A stretch of 7,976 bases of DNA from Nitrospirota bacterium (GTDB lineage: Bacteria > Nitrospirota > Nitrospiria > Nitrospirales > UBA8639). The notes below the pieces were generated by a model. The model was not told the DNA's origin. It did not search any database and saw nothing but the letters and a program-made list of their open reading frames with translations. The position numbers were made by a program, and so were the translations under genes. The stretch is taken from assembly GCA_003233615.1 (NCBI GenBank), contig QIMB01000100.1:1-7976 (forward strand), written 5' to 3'. This document shows, one piece after another, positions 5,368 to 7,976 of this stretch. Every line of letters begins with the position of its first letter. Position 1 is the stretch's first letter.

Positions 5368-6465
5368 TTATGTCGTGCTGTTTAAATCAAAAAATTTGAC
5401 AAATCCTGTGAGAAAACTGACGCCCTGTTCCAGCCCTCCATTAAAGTCTTGGACCAGTGGAATTTGAGAGTAAAAATACCAACTGGTGCTGTCATTAAAA
5501 TTCACCGTGATCCCTGGGGTCAAGAGCAAGTTGGTAGAGCCAGTATTACGGACTCGACGCATTCGCACGTTTTCATCAATATCGGTTTCACCGGCCAGCC
5601 CCCCCGGTCCAACTCCTCCAGCCTGTTCTAATGCACTCTTAAAGCCATCATGGACATTGTAGATCCAATTCAGTTGGCCTGAAAGAGTAATGGCTGAGGT
5701 CACATTGTAAATCAGTCCGCCAGTGACAATATGGGTATCGCCAAATTGATAATCAAATTTATTCTTAAAGGTATGTCGATAGGTATACGAGAAAAATTGA
5801 TTGAGTGTATGAGGAATGAGTTCATAGGCTTGGTACACCTGTCCGACCACCCCATAATCACCACGGCCGATCTGTAGCGTCGGCTCTTGAATGTTCCCTT
5901 CAGAATTTCGGGCTTCAAACTCTCCGGTAGGAAATTCTACTCCCGCACCAATGACGAAAAGACTTCTGAGAGAGGGGAGGAACCCGTATTTGGCCATCAG
6001 ACGAATATCTCCAATTCCTGCGGCATCGAAATTTTCGAACTCACCCGTCCCTTCGTTTGGGCCAGAATCGGGTTCGACTCCCACCTCAATCTGGTGATCA
6101 TGGTCTCGAAAGATGACCGGTACGGTTAATTGAAGCGAAAAATTATCCGTTATACCGTAATTCACGTTGAGACGGATTTGCTGGTTGATGGTTTGAAATT
6201 CTTGGTACTCATCTAGGATTTGCTCTTTGCCTTCTATATTGACTGCTGCCACACGATTTTGCGGGTCTTTTTGGGGGATGTAAGCATAGGCAATGTCTAC
6301 TCTAGCGCTTCCGGCAGGTTGAATGCTTGCCTGGTTGCCGATATTGAGAAAGCACGATGCCGAGCCACAACTGGCCTGAACCGGCGCAAAAGGCAGGACG
6401 ACACAAACAAGCGGGAAAAGAAGAAGTGCGGAAATATATTGCGTAAAGAATTGATTGCATTTCAT
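5368..6465 (-). CDS. outer-membrane beta-barrel protein (transporter-like)
   Basis: This 365-residue protein has a clear signal peptide (MKCNQFFTQYISALLLFPLV..., cleavage predicted after VQA at 31). The mature part alternates polar and hydrophobic residues in beta-strand style: INQQIRLNVNYGITDNFSLQLTVPV, GIGDIRLMAKYGF, AITLSGQLNWIYNV, TSWYFYSQIPLVQDF, FLTGFVKFF. It resembles the loosely defined outer-membrane 'transporter' barrels related to phenol-degradation MetA-like proteins. It has no plug domain and is far smaller than a TonB-dependent receptor. The mature N-terminus is SCGSASC, with Cys33 and Cys38. I chose ATG 6465 over the upstream in-frame GTG at 6471 because AAGGA (6478-6474) is 8 bases before the ATG. 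The protein ends NSTT rather than in an aromatic residue. The substrate is unknown. Confidence 0.82.
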   Translation of the reverse strand: MKCNQFFTQYISALLLFPLVCVVLPFAPVQASCGSASCFLNIGNQASIQPAGSARVDIAYAYIPQKDPQNRVAAVNIEGKEQILDEYQEFQTINQQIRLNVNYGITDNFSLQLTVPVIFRDHDHQIEVGVEPDSGPNEGTGEFENFDAAGIGDIRLMAKYGFLPSLRSLFVIGAGVEFPTGEFEARNSEGNIQEPTLQIGRGDYGVVGQVYQAYELIPHTLNQFFSYTYRHTFKNKFDYQFGDTHIVTGGLIYNVTSAITLSGQLNWIYNVHDGFKSALEQAGGVGPGGLAGETDIDENVRMRRVRNTGSTNLLLTPGITVNFNDSTSWYFYSQIPLVQDFNGGLEQGVSFLTGFVKFFDLNSTT

Positions 6466-6473
6466 GAACACGA

Positions 6474-6478
6474 TCCTT
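6474..6478 (-). promoter_or_regulatory. ribosome binding site that decides the barrel-protein start
   Basis: AAGGA at 6478-6474 lies 8 bases before ATG 6465, ideal spacing, and only 2 bases before the in-frame GTG at 6471. This supports initiation at the ATG and gives the cleaner signal peptide start MKCNQFF. Confidence 0.65.
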
Positions 6479-6495
6479 TATTTGGAAATGGACAC

Positions 6496-6524
6496 ATATT
6501 TTTCAAGCGTCTTCATGGCGTCAA
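6496..6524 (-). promoter_or_regulatory. candidate internal promoter before the barrel gene
   Basis: On the minus strand TTGACG (6524-6519, five of six to consensus) is followed 17 bases later by AAATAT (6501-6496, three of six). The pair lies in the 129-base gap between the damaged small gene and the barrel gene, the largest gap before the intact block. A promoter here would let the seven-gene core be expressed independently of the decayed genes upstream. The -10 match is poor, so this is tentative. Confidence 0.25.
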
Positions 6525-6594
6525 TGATCTACACTCCTCTCCTTCTCATAGAGAAAGTCATGAGGAATATAACGCTCAAGAAAACTGGGACAAT

Positions 6595-6915
6595 TTAGGA
6601 AAAGCGCAATGGCGTCAAAAGAGCTGGGGGACCGCGGGCAAGGAGGGGTGAGACATGGATAACGAGAAGGGAATGAAATCTTGTCAGTTCAAGATTGTAG
6701 ATATAACTCAGGGCCAATGGAGGCATTGGATCTGCCAGATGGGCTATTTGACCGGCACTGCAGAGCAGTGTGCATAGGGGTGTGGCATGGGTGGCGGCTT
6801 GATGGTGGGCATGTGCATGGGCATGCCCCATCATTTGGAAAGGCAGTCAGGCATTGACCCCTACAAAGACAGTGACAAGGCCAATTGCGAAAAATCTAAT
6901 AATCACGCGCTTCAT
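6595..6915 (-). pseudogene. small secreted His/Cys-rich protein A, interrupted by TGA
   Basis: Starting at ATG 6915, the minus strand encodes MKRVIIRFFAIGLVTVFVGV-NA, a good signal peptide, then TGA (6849-6847, codon 23). The same frame continues to TAA at 6597-6595, 106 codons in all. The mature part has a His-rich segment (HAHAHAHHQ, 31-39), then THATPLC and a C-x3-C pair (Cys48, Cys52) in CTLLCSAG, and ends near ARGPPALL. It starts 10 bases after the thioredoxin stop. A fragment restarting at ATG 6834 would lose the signal peptide and has no ribosome binding site. The His and Cys content suggests metal binding, but no known family is assigned. The layout matches protein B at 7624-7918. Confidence 0.65.
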
Positions 6916-6925
6916 AGTTGTGGAG

Positions 6926-7467
6926 TTATTTTCTGGCAACCGTTGTTTCTTGGAGTAATGGACGAACTGTTTCAAGAATGGACTGTTCCGTGAGCAGGCC
7001 ACCCTGTACTATCTTTTTGACGTGTCCGGTTTTGTCAATAAAAACACTGACGGGAAGACCGACAACCCCATACTGATTCGCCACATGGTTATCCGGGTCC
7101 AGGAGGACCTTGAACGTGTGTTGATGTTCCTGAATGTGGGCACGAACCTTCTGGACGTCTTCTAATTCATTGATCGCAAGTACGATAAAGCCTTGGTCCC
7201 GTAAGGCATCGTAGGTGGTCTGCATGGCCGGCATTCCTTCGTGCATGGTTTACACCATGTTGCCCAGAAATTGAGCAGAACGACTTGGCCTTGATACTGG
7301 TCTAGCGAATGCTTCACTCCAGCCAAGCTGGTGAGGTGGAAATCCGGTGCAGGACTACCAATGAGAGGCGGTCGACTGGCCATTCCCCAGGAAAGGGGAA
7401 TCAATCCACCCAGGAATAGAAGTGTGATGATAAGATAAAGACCGACAATGCCTATGTTTTTTCTCAT
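6926..7467 (-). pseudogene. TlpA/ResA-type periplasmic thioredoxin, frameshifted
   Basis: Membrane-anchored thioredoxins of this type reduce or isomerise periplasmic disulfides, often in cytochrome c or copper-protein assembly. From ATG 7467 (GGAG 8 bases upstream) the protein has an N-terminal anchor or signal (about 5-29), the AhpC/TSA-like lead-in GSPAPDFHLTSLAG, and the active site NFWATWCKPC. Shortly after, near 7238, the frame breaks. Adding one A to give GAA-ATG restores TKEMPAMQTTYDALRDQGF, a normal family sequence. The downstream frame continues through LDPDNHVANQYGVVGLPVSVFID, with the cis-proline in GLP, to TAA at 6928-6926. The repaired length is 180 residues, normal for the family. 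As it stands translation ends soon after the active site. Real mutation and sequencing error are both possible. Confidence 0.85.
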
Positions 7468-7553
7468 GGAAGGTTCTCCGAATCAAAGCTGAAGGTACAA
7501 CGATTTCGTCAAGCTACGTGTGGAACCGGACCAGTTCGTACATTCTTACCACC

Positions 7554-7613
7554 CTTCAACTGCGGCTTGTACAAAAGGCTATTAGGCTGCAGCGAGGAGC
7601 GAGCTGGTTGAAG
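7554..7613. repeat. imperfect palindromic element between protein B and the thioredoxin
   Basis: CTTCAAC (7554-7560) and GTTGAAG (7607-7613) are perfect 7-base inverted repeats about 46 bases apart. The interior contains two smaller palindromes, TTGTACAA (7567-7574) and GCTGCAGC (7586-7593), plus a CAGC/GCTG pair (7590-7593 with 7603-7606). The 156-base gap holding it has no ORF. The layout suggests a REP-like or other intergenic palindromic repeat, or an RNA hairpin in the transcript. There is no T-run to make it a terminator in either direction. Copies elsewhere in the genome would confirm it. Confidence 0.4.
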
Positions 7614-7623
7614 CGGCAAAGGA

Positions 7624-7918
7624 TTAGAAAGGCGGAGCTCGGGCCGGAAGAAAAAGCTGGGTATGAGAAATAATGGAAGAAAAAGGCGAAGACTGTATGA
7701 TTTCTAGTCGTGCAACGTGAGGAGCAAAGATCTGAGAATCAGTGGCTATTGTGTGTGCGGCTGCGCACATCCAGGCACAAATACCCTGTGGTATGGGTCT
7801 GCGCTGAATGATGCTGATGGTCGATGGCATGAGAGGCCATGCTCAATTCGATCGAACCCATGACGAACATGAGCACAATGGTGAGCGCGAGGGAGATGGA
7901 TTTGAGAAAGCGCATCAT
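7624..7918 (-). pseudogene. small secreted His/Cys-rich protein B, frameshifted
   Basis: ATG 7918 opens MMRFLKSISLALTIVLMFVM, a signal peptide, followed by His-rich SHAIDHQHHSAQTHTTG (to residue 45). As it stands the frame stops at TGA 7741-7739 after 59 residues. Removing one base from the CCC run at 7784-7786 (plus strand) joins it to another open frame: ICAWMCAAAHTIATD, continuing to LPARAPPF and TAG (7626-7624). The span is exactly one base longer than 97 codons plus stop, as expected for one insertion. THTTGIC plus C-x3-C (Cys47, Cys51) matches THATPLC plus C-x3-C of protein A without gaps, and both end in A-R-x-P-P. I see no good ribosome binding site. Metal binding is inferred from residue content only. 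Confidence 0.65.
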
Positions 7919-7976
7919 TAATGAGTAGGGCTAAGTATTGCAACGACTAGAGGAAAAATCGTATGAAATTCTTCAA

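Noticed and set aside
6466..6518. 12-codon leader ORF (MKTLEKYVSISK) whose stop touches the barrel gene ribosome binding site
   Set aside because: No good ribosome binding site at usual spacing and no regulatory codon run; probably chance.
6220..6651. Plus-strand 143-residue ORF opposite the barrel gene start
   Set aside because: Antisense to the signal-peptide region of a well-supported gene; low-complexity basic product with no recognisable feature.
6847..6849. Selenocysteine at the TGA of protein A
   Set aside because: The TGA falls at the end of the signal peptide rather than in a redox motif, and I see no convincing SECIS-like hairpin directly downstream.
242..6915. Reassignment of TGA to tryptophan, since TGA occurs within both the transposase and protein A
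   Set aside because: TGA ends the intact TPR (3669-3671) and exbB (2139-2141) genes at sensible positions with 4-base overlaps, and Trp is written TGG throughout. The internal TGA codons are in decayed genes.
7480..7520. Promoter directly upstream of the thioredoxin gene (TTGACG with TTTGAT)
   Set aside because: Spacing is 19 bases and the -10 match is poor; co-transcription with protein B is as likely.
7746..7943. Minus-strand 65-residue ORF starting MQYLALLINDALSQ
   Set aside because: It overlaps protein B in another frame; its product has no signal peptide and lacks the shared T-H-x-T-x-x-C motif.
1..7976. CRISPR arrays, tRNA or rRNA genes
   Set aside because: No regularly spaced repeats and no recognisable tRNA or rRNA sequence were seen on either strand.

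Overview
The window reads almost entirely on the minus strand and looks like a Gram-negative (diderm) envelope locus. It encodes an ExbB/ExbD motor, two TonB-type proteins, an outer-membrane beta-barrel, two exported TPR proteins and a periplasmic thioredoxin. The protein style, and an IS200-type relic of a kind common there, make me think of Nitrospirota, but this is a weak impression and the sequence does not fix the phylum.

In transcription order (right to left on the minus strand): (1) 7918-7624, a small secreted His/Cys protein with a one-base frameshift (called B). (2) 7467-6926, a TlpA/ResA-type thioredoxin with a frameshift just after its WCKPC active site. (3) 6915-6595, a second small secreted His/Cys protein, apparently a paralogue of the first, with an in-frame TGA at the end of its signal peptide (called A). 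(4) 6465-5368, an intact beta-barrel protein whose mature N-terminus carries a Cys pair. (5) 5347-4736, a secreted protein with a TonB C-terminal domain and an N-terminal TonB-box-like motif. (6) 4715-3669, a TPR protein. (7) 3672-2782, a membrane-anchored TonB. (8) 2750-2139, ExbB. (9) 2142-1732, ExbD. (10) 1713-739, a second TPR protein paralogous to the first, whose last ~40 residues lie out of frame down to 695. (11) 692-157, a dead IS200/IS605 relic on the plus strand, directly against the ancestral stop of the TPR gene. (12) 32-1, the start of a further minus-strand gene with a strong ribosome binding site.

Genes 4 to 10 are tightly packed: gaps are 18-31 bp, with 4-base overlaps at TPR/tonB and exbB/exbD. 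They form one probable operon. The inferred job is proton-motive-force-driven work at the outer membrane: ExbB/ExbD power the anchored TonB, which acts on an outer-membrane partner. No classical TonB-dependent receptor is visible. The candidates are the small barrel, the TonB-box-bearing periplasmic protein as adaptor, or a receptor outside the window, possibly the gene starting at 32.

The damage is at the two ends. The small His/Cys proteins, the thioredoxin, the TPR tail and the transposase all carry lesions, while the six genes from the barrel to ExbD are clean. Either a thiol/metal-handling side module is decaying around a conserved TonB core, or the assembly has small indel errors. Raw reads would decide.
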